34,501 nt of DNA from Fidelibacterota bacterium. GTDB lineage: Bacteria > Fidelibacterota > UBA2242. Both the position numbers and the translations under genes were made by a program. Location: positions 1 through 34,501 of the forward strand of contig DSAS01000023.1 of assembly GCA_011046365.1 (NCBI GenBank), written 5' to 3'. Below are positions 1 to 8,908 of this stretch, in pieces (positions within the stretch are counted from its first letter, which is position 1; each line of letters opens with the position of its first letter). Below the pieces are notes generated by a model, which saw only the letters and a list, made by a program, of their open reading frames with translations, was not told the origin of the DNA and made no database searches.

Positions 1-668
1 AGATCGTCGGGATCAGTCAGCATTTTCAACCGACGTTTGGCATCAACATGCTCCGGGTCCAGCTCCACCACTTTTTTCAAATGTTTAATGGCATAATCCT
101 GATTGTCAATGCCCAGATAAGCCATCCCCAGATGATAATGCACCGACGTGACATTCGGGTCCTCTTTCAGGATCGCCTTTAAGCACTGGATCGCCTCTTC
201 ATACTTGCCTGATGCCTTATAAACAATCGCCAATTGATAATACCCCAGTGTACCGGCAGAACTATTTTCGGTCAAACGTTTATAGGCTTCGATACTGCGC
301 CTGAACTGACCTTTGTGATAATGAGCCAGTCCCTCCCAGTAGGATGACATATAGAGCTCCGGCTCGATTTCGTTAATATGATGAAAAACATTAATGGCAT
401 CGGTAAACCGGGTTGCGCGGAAGTAGGAAATCCCCAAACGATAAAGCGCAAAGGTATAATCGGGCTTGGCTTTGATTACTTTCTCAAATTCAGTAATGGA
501 ATTTTTAATATCGCCCAAAACATAATAAAGTTCACCCAACTTGACCCGCAGGTCGTATTGCTCGGGATTTTCTTTGAGAATATCCTGCAGTTTTGCAATC
601 GCTTTGCCGATTTTCCCCTGCATTTCCAATTCCAATGCCTCTTGCCGTAGCTGCTCGAGCTCATTCAT
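1..668 (-). CDS. TPR-repeat protein (partial, C-terminus off the window)
   Basis: The minus-strand frame opens at an ATG (MNELEQLRQEALELE) and stays open to the window edge, so about 222 residues are visible and the C-terminus is missing. It is built of repeated helix pairs with tetratricopeptide spacing and residues, for example KAIAKLQDILKENPEQYDLRVKLG, then repeats ending around KPDYTFALYRLG, EEAIQCLKAILKEDPNV and YAIKHLKKVVELDPEH. TPR arrays bind protein partners; the partner cannot be read from sequence. There is no signal peptide, so it is probably cytoplasmic. A GGGAG Shine-Dalgarno lies about 6 nt before the ATG. It follows the fumarase beta gene by 50 bp on the same strand and may be co-transcribed. 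Function is unknown. Confidence 0.85.
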   Translation of the reverse strand, partial: MNELEQLRQEALELEMQGKIGKAIAKLQDILKENPEQYDLRVKLGELYYVLGDIKNSITEFEKVIKAKPDYTFALYRLGISYFRATRFTDAINVFHHINEIEPELYMSSYWEGLAHYHKGQFRRSIEAYKRLTENSSAGTLGYYQLAIVYKASGKYEEAIQCLKAILKEDPNVTSVHYHLGMAYLGIDNQDYAIKHLKKVVELDPEHVDAKRRLKMLTDPDD

Positions 669-718
669 AGAACGCTCCCTTTCTAAGGTGGGAAATGGTA
701 TTTTTTATCCTTTTGATT

Positions 719-1279
719 TTAATCATCAATTGAAAATTTTTCGACACCCAATTTGTAGATGTCATTACCCCTCACATCATTGGCAACAAATACAGGAAAA
801 TCCGCTACTTGCAGTTCGCGAATCGCTTCTGCACCCAGGTCCTCATAGGCAATAATCCGGGCTGATTGAACCGCCTGAGCGGTAACCACCGCCGCACCGC
901 CCACTGCGGCAAAATAGACGGCTTTGTTCTTGATCATCGCGTCAATGACAGCCTGCCCGCGTGGTCCTTTGCCGATCATCGCTTTTAAACCGGCATCCAT
1001 TAGCGCCGGAGCATAGGGGTCCATGCGGTAACTGGTGGTGGGACCCGCCGAGCCGATCGGTTTCCCCGGTCGCGCCGGCGCAGGACCCACATAGTAAATC
1101 ACGGCGCCCACCGGATCGAAGGGCAGCTCCTTCCCCGCTTGTAACAGATCCACTAGCCGTTTATGCGCCGCATCCCGGGCGGTGTAGACAATCCCACTCA
1201 GTAACACTTTATCACCGACATTCAGTTTTTCCAGCATCTCCGTTGTCAGCGGAGTCTGTAATTTTAGCTCCTTTGCCAT
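719..1279 (-). CDS. Fumarate hydratase class I, beta subunit (FumA C-terminal-like)
   Basis: At 186 aa it matches the C-terminal half of class I iron-sulfur fumarases and tartrate dehydratase beta subunits. Family signatures are GPTTSYRMDPYAP near residue 78, GKGPRGQAV, and the glycine-rich AVGGAAVVTAQAV. With the alpha subunit encoded just upstream it should interconvert fumarate and malate in the TCA cycle. The frame remains open to 1480, but the start is placed at MAKELKLQ: the longer N-terminus is read out of frame through the alpha gene and looks nothing like the family. Only 11 bp separate it from the alpha gene, so the two are coupled. The homologous tartrate dehydratase (TtdB) is possible, but the neighbouring sucCD favours fumarase. 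Confidence 0.93.
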   Translation of the reverse strand: MAKELKLQTPLTTEMLEKLNVGDKVLLSGIVYTARDAAHKRLVDLLQAGKELPFDPVGAVIYYVGPAPARPGKPIGSAGPTTSYRMDPYAPALMDAGLKAMIGKGPRGQAVIDAMIKNKAVYFAAVGGAAVVTAQAVQSARIIAYEDLGAEAIRELQVADFPVFVANDVRGNDIYKLGVEKFSIDD

Positions 1280-1290
1280 AACCAACCTCT

Positions 1291-2139
1291 CTATTCTACA
1301 AATGCGCTTTCGTGACGATGCACATGACAATTGACATTGACCGCTACCGGCATAGAGGCAATGTGACAGGGCATGGCAAGAATCTGAACCGCCAGCGCAG
1401 TAGTCCTGCCACCGAGTCCCTGCGGACCAATCCCCAGCCGGTTGATGCGCTCTAAAATTTCCTCTTCCACCTGCGCCCATTTCGGATCGGGATGTTGCTC
1501 AGTCAGCGGACGTAGCAGCGCCTTCTTCGCCAGCAGTGCACATCGTTCAAAACTGCCGCCGATGCCGACCCCTACCACCACCGGCGGACAGGGATTGCCG
1601 CCGGATCGTTTAATTCGGTCCACGACAAAATCCTTCACACCCTCAATTCCATCCGCCGCCTTCATCATCTTCACTTCACTCATATTCTCCGCACCGCCAC
1701 CTTTCGGTGCCACGGTGATTTTCAATGTTTCACCCGGCACTATGTCGGTGTAGATCAGCGCCGGCGTGTTGTCTCTGGTATTTTTTCGCTCAATAACCGG
1801 ATCGTCCACCATTGATTTACGCAAATAACCGTCTTGATACCCCTGCCGCACGCCTTCGTTGACAGCCTCATAGAAATCGCCGCCCACCAGATGAACATCC
1901 TGCCCCAATTCGACAAACACCAGGGCTACCCCGGTATCCTGACAGAGAGGCATCTGCTCTTCCGCCGCCATTTTGTGATTCTCCAGCATCAGCGCCAGAA
2001 TTTCCTTCGCCGTCGGTGACTCTTCTTTTTCCATAAAATATCGAATCCGTTCGACAACATCAGGACTGGCGTAATAATTGGCATCAACACACAGCTTTTT
2101 TACGATCGGGATAATCCTGGCAACATTAATTTCTTTCAA
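1291..2139 (-). CDS. Fumarate hydratase class I, alpha subunit (Fe-S catalytic subunit)
   Basis: This is the 282-aa N-terminal-type subunit of the two-subunit class I fumarase. Three conserved cysteines likely ligate the [4Fe-4S] cluster: C66 in MPLCQDTG, C184 in GNPCPPVVVG and C258 in MPCHIASMP. The start is taken as TTG at 2139 (MKEINVARIIP), because an AGGAGG Shine-Dalgarno sits 5 nt upstream and related proteins start with this M-x-E-I motif. A GTG at 2154 would add five residues but would lie on the Shine-Dalgarno itself. It is followed 11 bp later by the beta subunit and preceded by a long AT-rich gap after sucD. Its product malate and the SucCD reaction belong to the same TCA arc. Confidence 0.93.
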   Translation of the reverse strand: MKEINVARIIPIVKKLCVDANYYASPDVVERIRYFMEKEESPTAKEILALMLENHKMAAEEQMPLCQDTGVALVFVELGQDVHLVGGDFYEAVNEGVRQGYQDGYLRKSMVDDPVIERKNTRDNTPALIYTDIVPGETLKITVAPKGGGAENMSEVKMMKAADGIEGVKDFVVDRIKRSGGNPCPPVVVGVGIGGSFERCALLAKKALLRPLTEQHPDPKWAQVEEEILERINRLGIGPQGLGGRTTALAVQILAMPCHIASMPVAVNVNCHVHRHESAFVE

Positions 2140-2144
2140 TGATC

Positions 2145-2150
2145 CCTCCT
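2145..2150 (-). promoter_or_regulatory. Ribosome binding site of the fumarase alpha gene
   Basis: AGGAGG on the minus strand, 5 nt upstream of the TTG at 2139. It decides for the TTG start over the GTG at 2154, which overlaps the same purine tract. Confidence 0.7.
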
Positions 2151-2346
2151 CCACAAAAATGTCGTTGAAAACACAAACTGTTCAATGAATAATCCAAGTA
2201 AATCTTTCTCAATTTAAATGGAAAACGCTATTCAAAATTAACGATTAAACAAATTCGTCGTTTCAACCTTAATAACGAGTCAACCGACTGTCTGCCCGCG
2301 ATATTTCCGAAAATCGTAACGCATTGCGTTAGTTCATGTAACCGTG

Positions 2347-2420
2347 AAAATTTCCTTTATCCAATTAATTCCCTTGCTTATAAAATAGAATCTTTAATAA
2401 AAAATGCAAAAGGAAATTTT
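2347..2420. repeat. 12-bp perfect inverted repeat, arms 50 bp apart
   Basis: AAAATTTCCTTT at 2347-2358 is the exact reverse complement of AAAGGAAATTTT at 2409-2420. The intervening 50 bp are AT-rich and contain the weak promoter candidate. It could be a large stem-loop in the sucCD 3' end or fumarase leader, a pair of operator half-sites, or chance in AT-rich DNA. Confidence 0.5.
2382..2409 (-). promoter_or_regulatory. Candidate promoter for the fumarase operon
   Basis: On the minus strand TTGCAT (2409-2404) and TATTTT (2387-2382) are separated by 16 bp, which resembles a sigma-70 type -35/-10 pair. It would leave a leader of about 240 nt before the TTG start. The match is modest in an AT-rich region, so this is only a suggestion. 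Confidence 0.2.
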
Positions 2421-2548
2421 GATATTTTTAATTTTTACCGCTGAAAAAAATTATTTATTTAATGTTAGCGTCAATTCGGCAAGCCAATTCAGAAAATAAA
2501 TTGTTAAAAATATGCCGCTTAAGCGCCTAGAACCTGAATCCCACTCAT

Positions 2549-3424
2549 TTATCCAATAACCGCCGCCAGCGTCTGCCCGATTTCCGCCGGATTCGAAGTC
2601 ACCCTGATACCGGCTTTTTCCAAAGTCTCCATTTTTCCCCTGGCAGTACCCTGACCGCCCGCAATAATGGCGCCGGCATGTCCCATCCGACGCCCCGGTG
2701 GCGCCGTTATGCCCGCAATAAACGCCACCACCGGTTTGGTAAAGTGCTTGCGGATGTAATCGGCAGCCTCCTCTTCGGCAGTTCCGCCGATCTCACCGAT
2801 TAAAACCACAGCTTCCGTCTGGTCATCTTCCTGAAACAGCGGTAGCAGATCGGTAAAGGTACTCCCCACAATCGGATCCCCGCCAATCCCGATACAGGTG
2901 GACTGCCCGAGCCCGGTTTGAGTCACCTGATGAACCGCCTCATAAGTGAGAGTCCCGCTGCGCGAAATGATTCCCACCGAACCCATCTCATGAATAAAGC
3001 CGGGCATAATTCCGATTTTCGATTTGCCCGGTGCGATGATGCCCGGGCAGTTGGGTCCGATCAGTTGGGAATGCGATTTTTCCAGTACATATTTGACTTT
3101 TATCATATCCTGAGTCGGAATTCCCTCGGAAATACAGACGATCAATTGAAGTTCCGCTTCAATGGACTCGAGAATCGCATCGGCTGCAAACCGGGGCGGA
3201 ACAAAAATTACGCTGGTGCTGGCGCCGGTCTCTTCCACCGCCTCGCGAACAAAATTAAAAATCGGCAGACCGTGTTCTGTTTGCCGTCCCCCTTTTCCGG
3301 GCGTCACACCGCCCACAACCTGTGTCCCGTATTCCAGCATCCGAGCTGTGTGAAACGCCCCCTCTTGACCGGTAATTCCCTGTACGATCACCCGGGTATT
3401 TTCATCAACCAAAATACTCATCAT
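2549..3424 (-). CDS. sucD: Succinyl-CoA synthetase (ADP/GDP-forming), alpha subunit
   Basis: The 291-aa protein has the usual SucD length. The N-terminal CoA-binding Rossmann fold shows [15 protein letters not shown] near residue 13. The phosphorylated active-site histidine is H249 in [27 protein letters not shown] (residues 123-130) and SRSGTLTYE are further family motifs. With SucC it interconverts succinyl-CoA and succinate with substrate-level NTP formation in the TCA cycle. Its ATG overlaps the sucC stop in an ATGA arrangement, so translation is coupled; a second ATG three bases later is also possible. Confidence 0.97.
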   Translation of the reverse strand: MMSILVDENTRVIVQGITGQEGAFHTARMLEYGTQVVGGVTPGKGGRQTEHGLPIFNFVREAVEETGASTSVIFVPPRFAADAILESIEAELQLIVCISEGIPTQDMIKVKYVLEKSHSQLIGPNCPGIIAPGKSKIGIMPGFIHEMGSVGIISRSGTLTYEAVHQVTQTGLGQSTCIGIGGDPIVGSTFTDLLPLFQEDDQTEAVVLIGEIGGTAEEEAADYIRKHFTKPVVAFIAGITAPPGRRMGHAGAIIAGGQGTARGKMETLEKAGIRVTSNPAEIGQTLAAVIG

Positions 3425-4590
3425 TGCACCCCACTGTTTGCTGCCCCGACAACCAATTTTGCCGCCCGGTCAAAGGAATCGGCAACGATAAAATTCAAAG
3501 CGGATTCCATTAAAAGTCTGCGCGCCTTTTCGGCGTTAGTACCCTCGAGCCGGACGACAACGGGAATTGATACCGGCAGGCTCTTCAAAGCCTCAACGAT
3601 CCCCCGGGCAACCCGATCACAGCGGACAATCCCGCCGAAAATATTGATCAGCACAGCTTTCACATTTTGATCACTCAATAATATTTTGAAACCGTTGGCG
3701 ACTGTCTCCGGGGAGGCTATCCCACCGACATCCAGAAAATTAGCCGGTTCGCCGCCATGCAACTTGATGATATCCATCGTTGCCATCGCCAGACCGGCGC
3801 CATTGACCATACAGCCCACATTTCCATTCAGACGAATGTAATTCAGATGGTATTCTGATGCTTCCAGCTCCGCCGGATCCTCCTCACCGGTATCCCGCAA
3901 TTCCAGAAAATCCGGATGCCGGAACAGAGCATTGTCATCGAAATTGAGCTTGGCATCCAGCGCTACCAGCTTACCCGACCGGGTCACAATCAGGGGATTG
4001 ACTTCGACCAGCGAAGCATCACTGCGCCGAAATACATTATAAAGCGATTGTAAAAACGCCATACCTTTTTTTGCCTGCTCGTCCTCCAGTCCCAATGCCG
4101 ACACCAGGTGGTGATATTGATATGCCTGCAATCCAAAACCGGGCAACGCGTATTCTCTGGCGATCTTTTCCGGTGTCTCCGCCGCCACCGCTTCGATCTC
4201 CATACCACCCTCCGTGGAAACCATCATCACCGGGCGGGCTCTATTTCTGTCAATCACCACCCCCACATACAGCTCCCGCTCAATTTCAATCGCCTCTTCA
4301 ATCAGTAAGCGGTTGACGATTTTACCTTCAGGACCGGTCTGTTTGGTGATCAGCGGTTTGCCCAGCATATTTTCAATAATTTGCCGGGCTTCGCTCTCTG
4401 AACGGACAATTTTTACACCACCACCCTTACCGCGCCCACCGGCATGAATCTGGGCTTTGATCGCACAGGGATAGCCCAACAGACCGGCGGCATTCAGCGC
4501 CTCTTCGCTGGAAAATGCCGGTATTCCCCGCGGTACCGGAACATGAAATCTGTTCAGGATATCCTTCGCCTGATACTCATGAATTTTCAT
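3421..4590 (-). CDS. sucC: Succinyl-CoA synthetase (ADP/GDP-forming), beta subunit
   Basis: The 389-aa protein matches SucC length (E. coli 388). It starts with the canonical [12 protein letters not shown], followed by an ATP-grasp fold with [15 protein letters not shown]. The metal/nucleotide-binding segment LVEVNPLIV comes near residue 195, and the C-terminal CoA-ligase domain has [17 protein letters not shown] near residue 320. It supplies the nucleotide-binding subunit of the SucCD enzyme. It overlaps sucD by 4 bp and lies 60 bp after the flavin reductase-like gene on the same strand. Nothing in it looks atypical. Confidence 0.97.
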   Translation of the reverse strand: MKIHEYQAKDILNRFHVPVPRGIPAFSSEEALNAAGLLGYPCAIKAQIHAGGRGKGGGVKIVRSESEARQIIENMLGKPLITKQTGPEGKIVNRLLIEEAIEIERELYVGVVIDRNRARPVMMVSTEGGMEIEAVAAETPEKIAREYALPGFGLQAYQYHHLVSALGLEDEQAKKGMAFLQSLYNVFRRSDASLVEVNPLIVTRSGKLVALDAKLNFDDNALFRHPDFLELRDTGEEDPAELEASEYHLNYIRLNGNVGCMVNGAGLAMATMDIIKLHGGEPANFLDVGGIASPETVANGFKILLSDQNVKAVLINIFGGIVRCDRVARGIVEALKSLPVSIPVVVRLEGTNAEKARRLLMESALNFIVADSFDRAAKLVVGAANSGVQ

Positions 4591-4650
4591 CCAACCACTC
4601 CTGCTAAATTAATCCGGTTTACATCAAAAATTTCCACGCATTGAATCATT

Positions 4651-5205
4651 TTACTGGATACCATGATCCTTCCCGTAACCGGAGCAATATTCCTCCGTCC
4701 CGAAAATGACGACAATTTCCCCATAATAAACCGTGTGATAATCTTTTTCGGGATATTTTTCCTCAATGGCAGGGTCCAGAAAATCTGCGGGACGAAAGTG
4801 ACTCCGGTAGATTTTCCGGCATTCCAGAATGAGTTCTGCCTCCTCATAACCGGGTGCTTGCACTATTGTTGAGCGGACTGGTGTCAGGGCGGTCTCCGGG
4901 AGTTTATCGCCGTCACGACCGGATTTCGAGCCCAGCAGATTCAGATCCTTCTGATATTCCGGTCCAAAGGCACACAGCGTAAAATCAGGATAACGTTCCA
5001 TAAACTGATGGGTATAACGCGTCGGTCGCACCACCACCTGAACGAAGGGTCGCGACCACATGGTGCCGATTCCGCCCCAGCCGACCGTCATGCAGTTGAA
5101 ATCATTCTTTTTAAAATCACCGCAGCTTAATAAGAGCCATTGGTGATGCCAGAGATAGTGATTTCTAGTCTGTAAATATTTAGCCGCTATTTTTCTGCGC
5201 TGCAC
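4651..5205 (-). CDS. Flavin reductase-like (flavoredoxin/DIM6-NTAB) domain protein
   Basis: At 184 aa it resembles FMN-binding flavin reductase-like proteins. Features are an early W-LLSCGD strand, FNCMTVGWGGIGTMW (residues 37-51), VVVRPTRYTHQFME, a GSKSGRDGDK flavin-contact segment near residue 92, and the family C-terminus KDYHTVYYGEIVVIFG. Members bind FMN and act in NAD(P)H-flavin transfer or as flavoredoxins; the substrate here is unknown. The start is a GTG supported by GGGAGG 9 nt upstream. It begins 3 bp after the stop of a short MFS-like remnant and precedes sucC by 60 bp. Confidence 0.85.
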   Translation of the reverse strand: MQRRKIAAKYLQTRNHYLWHHQWLLLSCGDFKKNDFNCMTVGWGGIGTMWSRPFVQVVVRPTRYTHQFMERYPDFTLCAFGPEYQKDLNLLGSKSGRDGDKLPETALTPVRSTIVQAPGYEEAELILECRKIYRSHFRPADFLDPAIEEKYPEKDYHTVYYGEIVVIFGTEEYCSGYGKDHGIQ

Positions 5206-5208
5206 GAG

Positions 5209-5445
5209 TTATTTCCTCCCAGTTTTAATAGTTCTGATTAATAAATAAAACAGCATTGTCCCGGCACGGCTGATTCCCGCTGAATTTAAAAGATATACCG
5301 AATCCCAAACAGGTCCATCACTAGTCCCGATATTAATGGTACCGCTACTCTGGGCGTAGACCGGCATCAACGGTGAGCTAATCCCAGGTCCCAGCATTAC
5401 CGCAAAGGTGGAGATGAACAGGATTTTCAGGATTCGATCAGCCAT
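5209..5445 (-). pseudogene. Short MFS-transporter-like fragment (probable remnant)
   Basis: A 78-aa frame (MADRILKILFISTFAV...) with a hydrophobic first segment and the phrase MLGPGISSPLMPVYAQSSG, as in the first helix and loop of major facilitator transporters. LNSAGISRAGTMLFYLLIR and a closing TGRK then resemble the second helix and the DRxGRK loop. A full transporter has about 400 residues and 12 helices; here the frame stops after helix 2 and another gene starts 3 bp later. I read it as a truncated N-terminal relic. It could instead be a small membrane protein or a secreted protein with a signal peptide. It lies 49 bp downstream of comEC. Confidence 0.4.
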
Positions 5446-5494
5446 TCAATATTTCAGGATTTTGTCCGCGAATTACATCAAACCGGTCTATAAC

Positions 5495-7861
5495 TTATTT
5501 CCAATCGTTGACTTTTACAATTTTTCCGTTGGAGCACATCTGAACCGCGTGATCAAGGTCCGTGCGGAATACCGTAGCACCTATCTGCCGATAATTTTCC
5601 AACGTTATCGGAGCCGGATGCCGGAATTTGTTGTTTTCCCCTACTGATATTACGGCGAATTCGGGCTTGATCCGCTCCAGATATGGCAACGTAGATGAAG
5701 TGTTGCTGCCATGATGCGGCACCTTAATCACCGTGGAAGATAAAAAATCTTCCCAATAACTCAGATACTCCTCCGATTCCCTTTCGGCATCACCGGTGAA
5801 TAATATACTGACATCCCCGTGAACCAGTTTACAGACTAGCGATGCATCGTTGAAGTTGCGTTGCTGGAGTTGTAAAAAACGCTCTGAAGGGTGCAGAAAG
5901 TAGAGCTTCTGATTTTCTGCAACGACGACCATATCACCGGAATAAATCGCTCTGACAGGAATCTCGAGTGAATCGGCTAAATAGTGAATCTCCCGATAGA
6001 TCCGCGAACCGGCTTCTATTCCGCTTTGCCAGATTCGCTCTACCTTGATATTCTTTAGAACCGTCGGAGCGCCACCGATGTGATCGCTGTGGGGATGAGT
6101 CAGCATCAAAACATCCAATTTCCGAATGCCCGCCCGCTTCAAGAAAGGCACCACCACCAGCTCGCCATAATCCCGGTAAAAAGTCCGGTCGCCCGCATCT
6201 ACCAGAATCGTACGCTTATCGGGAAATTGAATCAGCGCCGCATCCCCCTGTCCGACATCCAGAAAAGTAACGGTCAGCGGCGGTTTGATCAGAACGGCTT
6301 TCCAGACCAGGACATTGCCAAAAATCAGAAGACCAAAAACCAGCACTTTGCGGACTCTTACATTATCGGCATTCAGCACCACAAAGATGAAACCATAGAG
6401 TAACAGGAGCATTCCCAGTGAAATCTGCGCCACTGAAAAATAGGCACCCGGGATATTCGAGAAAAACGCGACAATTTTCTGGAGCGCAGCAATCAGAACC
6501 ATCTCAACTTCGCCGTAAGCAATATTAAACCAGCTCCAGATTGTTCCCAGGATCACCTGCGCAAATCCCAACGCACCGATGACCCCGACCAGTGGGATGA
6601 CCACCAGATTCGAAATCATCGAAATAATCGGAATCCGCTGAAAATAAAAAACCGTAATCGGAACCGTACCAAGCAGCGCCGCCAGCGAGACCAGAAACAT
6701 CTGAAAAATATATCGCAACCAGGAGTAAGCATAAACGCGCTTTTTAAATATCTCAGGCAGCAATTGATCAAAACGGCGATAGATGTATACAATGGAAAAA
6801 ACCGCCATGAAAGATAGCTGAAATCCCATATCGAAGAGCTGCAGCGGATCAATCAGCGTCTGAATAATAGCCGCCGCTGCCAGGGAGTTATAGACATTGA
6901 TCTGCCGCTCCCAGCCTTTGGAAATCAGGATCAGAGACGCCATGATAACCGCCCGGAATACCGAAGGCTTGATATCCACTATCAGAACATACATTGCCAA
7001 AATGGTCACGGTCACGATCACTCTCGGCTTCAGCGGCAAACGCAGAAAACCGGTAATCACCCAGATCGCCAGGCTGATATAACCCACATGTAATCCGGAT
7101 ACAGCCAGCACATGAATCGCCCCCGAATCAATAAAAGCCTGCTCGGTTTCATCACTGATTTCACCCCGCAGCCCTACCAGCAGCGCCTGCAGAATTGCTG
7201 CCGGTTCGCCCAACATGGCGGAGCGAATTAATTCCCTGATATGATATTTAATGACATTCGCCCAGCGACGCAGCAGAAACCGATCCTGCGGCACTGAGAC
7301 CTGAGCATCCTTCTCATCCAGATAAGCCAGCGCATAGATATGATGATTTTCCAGATACCGGCGGTAATCGAATTCACCGGGATTACGCCTGGAACTTGGG
7401 CGTCGCAGCACTGCCTGAAAATCAAGGCTGTCACCGTAAAAATAGTGCCTTTTGCTGTTTTTCAAACGAATCAGAATTTTTCCGCAGCAGGACATTCCAA
7501 GGGTTTCATCAAATACCACTTTCTTTGAAATGATTTTCTGCCGGTGATCGGCATCCCGTTCCACCGATTCGACAACAATTTTGTAACGACGTTCCTCCCC
7601 CGTCAGGTAATGGGTAATGTGATTGTCTGTCCGGCGCACCCTGAAGCTGTGATTCAATCCACCCAGGCTGACCAGTAAGAGCAGTGTGATGATAATAGAA
7701 CGATTGCTATTACGCCATAGCAAACCTGCCACCAGCATGACGACGCAAACTAGCCACCATATTTCGACTGCCAGGTCAATATAACGGTCGCATAAAATCC
7801 CGGCAAGGTACCAAATAATTAAAAACGCCAACGGCGCACGTTTTAGAAGAGGATTTAGCAT
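5495..7861 (-). CDS. comEC: ComEC/Rec2-family DNA internalisation channel
   Basis: The 788-aa protein has the three-part ComEC layout. Several N-terminal helices are followed by a DUF4131-like soluble domain (residues about 50-200). The multi-helix Competence domain (about 220-490) contains HVLAVSGLHVGY and RAVIMASLILISKGWERQ. A C-terminal metallo-beta-lactamase domain (about 528-788) has TFLDVGQGDAALIQ, the metal motif THPHSDHIGG near residue 590, FTGDAE and VPHHGSNTSS. In natural transformation it carries single-stranded DNA across the inner membrane, and the lactamase-like domain is proposed to degrade one strand. No other competence gene is in the window. It begins 36 bp after an unknown membrane protein gene. 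Confidence 0.95.
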   Translation of the reverse strand: MLNPLLKRAPLAFLIIWYLAGILCDRYIDLAVEIWWLVCVVMLVAGLLWRNSNRSIIITLLLLVSLGGLNHSFRVRRTDNHITHYLTGEERRYKIVVESVERDADHRQKIISKKVVFDETLGMSCCGKILIRLKNSKRHYFYGDSLDFQAVLRRPSSRRNPGEFDYRRYLENHHIYALAYLDEKDAQVSVPQDRFLLRRWANVIKYHIRELIRSAMLGEPAAILQALLVGLRGEISDETEQAFIDSGAIHVLAVSGLHVGYISLAIWVITGFLRLPLKPRVIVTVTILAMYVLIVDIKPSVFRAVIMASLILISKGWERQINVYNSLAAAAIIQTLIDPLQLFDMGFQLSFMAVFSIVYIYRRFDQLLPEIFKKRVYAYSWLRYIFQMFLVSLAALLGTVPITVFYFQRIPIISMISNLVVIPLVGVIGALGFAQVILGTIWSWFNIAYGEVEMVLIAALQKIVAFFSNIPGAYFSVAQISLGMLLLLYGFIFVVLNADNVRVRKVLVFGLLIFGNVLVWKAVLIKPPLTVTFLDVGQGDAALIQFPDKRTILVDAGDRTFYRDYGELVVVPFLKRAGIRKLDVLMLTHPHSDHIGGAPTVLKNIKVERIWQSGIEAGSRIYREIHYLADSLEIPVRAIYSGDMVVVAENQKLYFLHPSERFLQLQQRNFNDASLVCKLVHGDVSILFTGDAERESEEYLSYWEDFLSSTVIKVPHHGSNTSSTLPYLERIKPEFAVISVGENNKFRHPAPITLENYRQIGATVFRTDLDHAVQMCSNGKIVKVNDWK

Positions 7862-7897
7862 CCGGTCTAGATAATTTTCATTATCTGTAATATATCG

Positions 7898-8434
7898 TCA
7901 AATCACCGCAAGTTTGCTGATAAAGGTCAGGTAAAACCAGGTATAGGCAGTGGTAATGCACATAATCCCGATGACGAAGGGATAGAAATTGTGTTTATTG
8001 ACAAAATGCAGGCTGAAAAAGACTGCTGTCATGAACAATGTCGCAACGTTGGAGGTAATCAAAATGACGAGCCCGGCAAACAGAACCGTCGTACGGGGAC
8101 CAACCGCCAATTGATAGAAAATCGTCGCAAACAGCAGGCTCACCGCCAAAATCGCGTAATACCAGAAAAAGTAGCGGATATTGGTTCCCCGCCGAAACAG
8201 CTGAATCAGCACCACGGCAAAATAGAGATAAAGTGCCGTAATCACGCATACGGCAAACCAACTGAGCAGCAGGTCGTTCAGGGTCTCCGCCGAAACCCAT
8301 AAACGAAATTGTCGCAGGATATTGGGCTCAATGACCACCATAAACAGTGCAAAGCCCGCGATCCCAATCGTCAGGAGATAACCGTATAGATGACTGCCAA
8401 TGCGAATTTCTTCCGTACTTGAGTGTTCTTCCAT
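7898..8434 (-). CDS. Unknown membrane protein with five predicted helices
   Basis: I do not recognise a family. The product is about 178 aa from ATG 8434 (MEEHSSTEEIRIG); a GTG at 8443 would add three residues. A short acidic N-terminus is followed by five hydrophobic stretches of 18-23 residues: YGYLLTIGIAGFALFMVV, LLSWFAVCVITALYLYF, FFWYYAILAVSLLFATIF, VLFAGLVILITSNVATLF and PFVIGIMCITTAYTWFYL. Charged linkers between them include QLFRRGTNIR. The protein should sit in the inner membrane. The gene directly abuts the upstream secreted-protein gene, whose stop is at 8444, and precedes comEC by 36 bp. Confidence 0.75.
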   Translation of the reverse strand: MEEHSSTEEIRIGSHLYGYLLTIGIAGFALFMVVIEPNILRQFRLWVSAETLNDLLLSWFAVCVITALYLYFAVVLIQLFRRGTNIRYFFWYYAILAVSLLFATIFYQLAVGPRTTVLFAGLVILITSNVATLFMTAVFFSLHFVNKHNFYPFVIGIMCITTAYTWFYLTFISKLAVI

Positions 8435-8443
8435 AATAACCAC

Positions 8444-8908
8444 TTATTTTCTGCCCTGCAGGGTAATTTCCCGCCGGGCTTCCATGAGCCACAATTCACT
8501 TTTTTCAATCTCACCGGCATTCCGTGCCAACACAATTCGTATTGCGGCGGTAAAGGGTATCTTCTGATTATTCGGATCACTGTAAAAAGCATCCACCAAA
8601 CTGACAATCAGGTTTATCCGGTTCTCCCGCCGGGGAATATATTCACCAATGGTTTCCCGCGAATGTTTAAGGTAAAAGGGTTCTGTAAAAGCAAACTCCT
8701 TCTGTTGCTGATTTCGAATATGAATTTCCAGAATATTTTCGGCTTTTTCAAGTCCGTTCAGAAATCCGGTCACATAATACATCTTATTTTCCGTTTTCAT
8801 CACATTCCAGATGGTGCCGTCCAGCATTCGCTCCCGCTGTGCGGAAAGATTTGAAATTGCCAGGATGGCAATAACAATACATAATGTCGAAAATTTTTGA
8901 TGTTTCAT
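8444..8908 (-). CDS. Small secreted or periplasmic protein of unknown function
   Basis: 154 aa starting MKHQKFSTLCIVIAILAISNLSAQ, a clear Sec signal peptide with probable cleavage after the AQ near residue 24. The mature part of about 130 residues has a DGTIWNVM...KMYYVTGFLNGLE segment, a W-x(n)-K-x-x-YV-x-GF-x-x-G pattern seen in assorted uncharacterised periplasmic proteins. No enzyme motif is visible. The ATG overlaps the nadE stop by 4 bp and its own stop abuts the next gene, an unknown membrane protein, so the three are likely translated together. Whether these two unknown proteins interact is not shown by the sequence. Confidence 0.8.
   Translation of the reverse strand: MKHQKFSTLCIVIAILAISNLSAQRERMLDGTIWNVMKTENKMYYVTGFLNGLEKAENILEIHIRNQQQKEFAFTEPFYLKHSRETIGEYIPRRENRINLIVSLVDAFYSDPNNQKIPFTAAIRIVLARNAGEIEKSELWLMEARREITLQGRK

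Larger units (their letters stand above)
2140..2548. other. AT-rich intergenic region between sucD and the fumarase genes
   Basis: About 409 bp without a convincing gene on either strand, in a block where most junctions are a few bases. It holds a 12-bp inverted repeat (AAAATTTCCTTT at 2347-2358, AAAGGAAATTTT at 2409-2420), a short palindrome TAACGC-ATT-GCGTTA at 2317-2331, and a weak minus-strand promoter candidate at 2382-2409. No clear rho-independent terminator with a U-tract was seen after sucD. The region most likely carries the 3' end of the sucCD transcript and the promoter or leader of the fumarase-TPR transcript. Confidence 0.6.

Noticed and set aside
2918-3670. 250-codon open frame on the plus strand opposite sucD/sucC
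   Set aside because: It is antisense to two conserved enzymes, has no recognisable fold, and fits frame mirroring of GC-biased codons.
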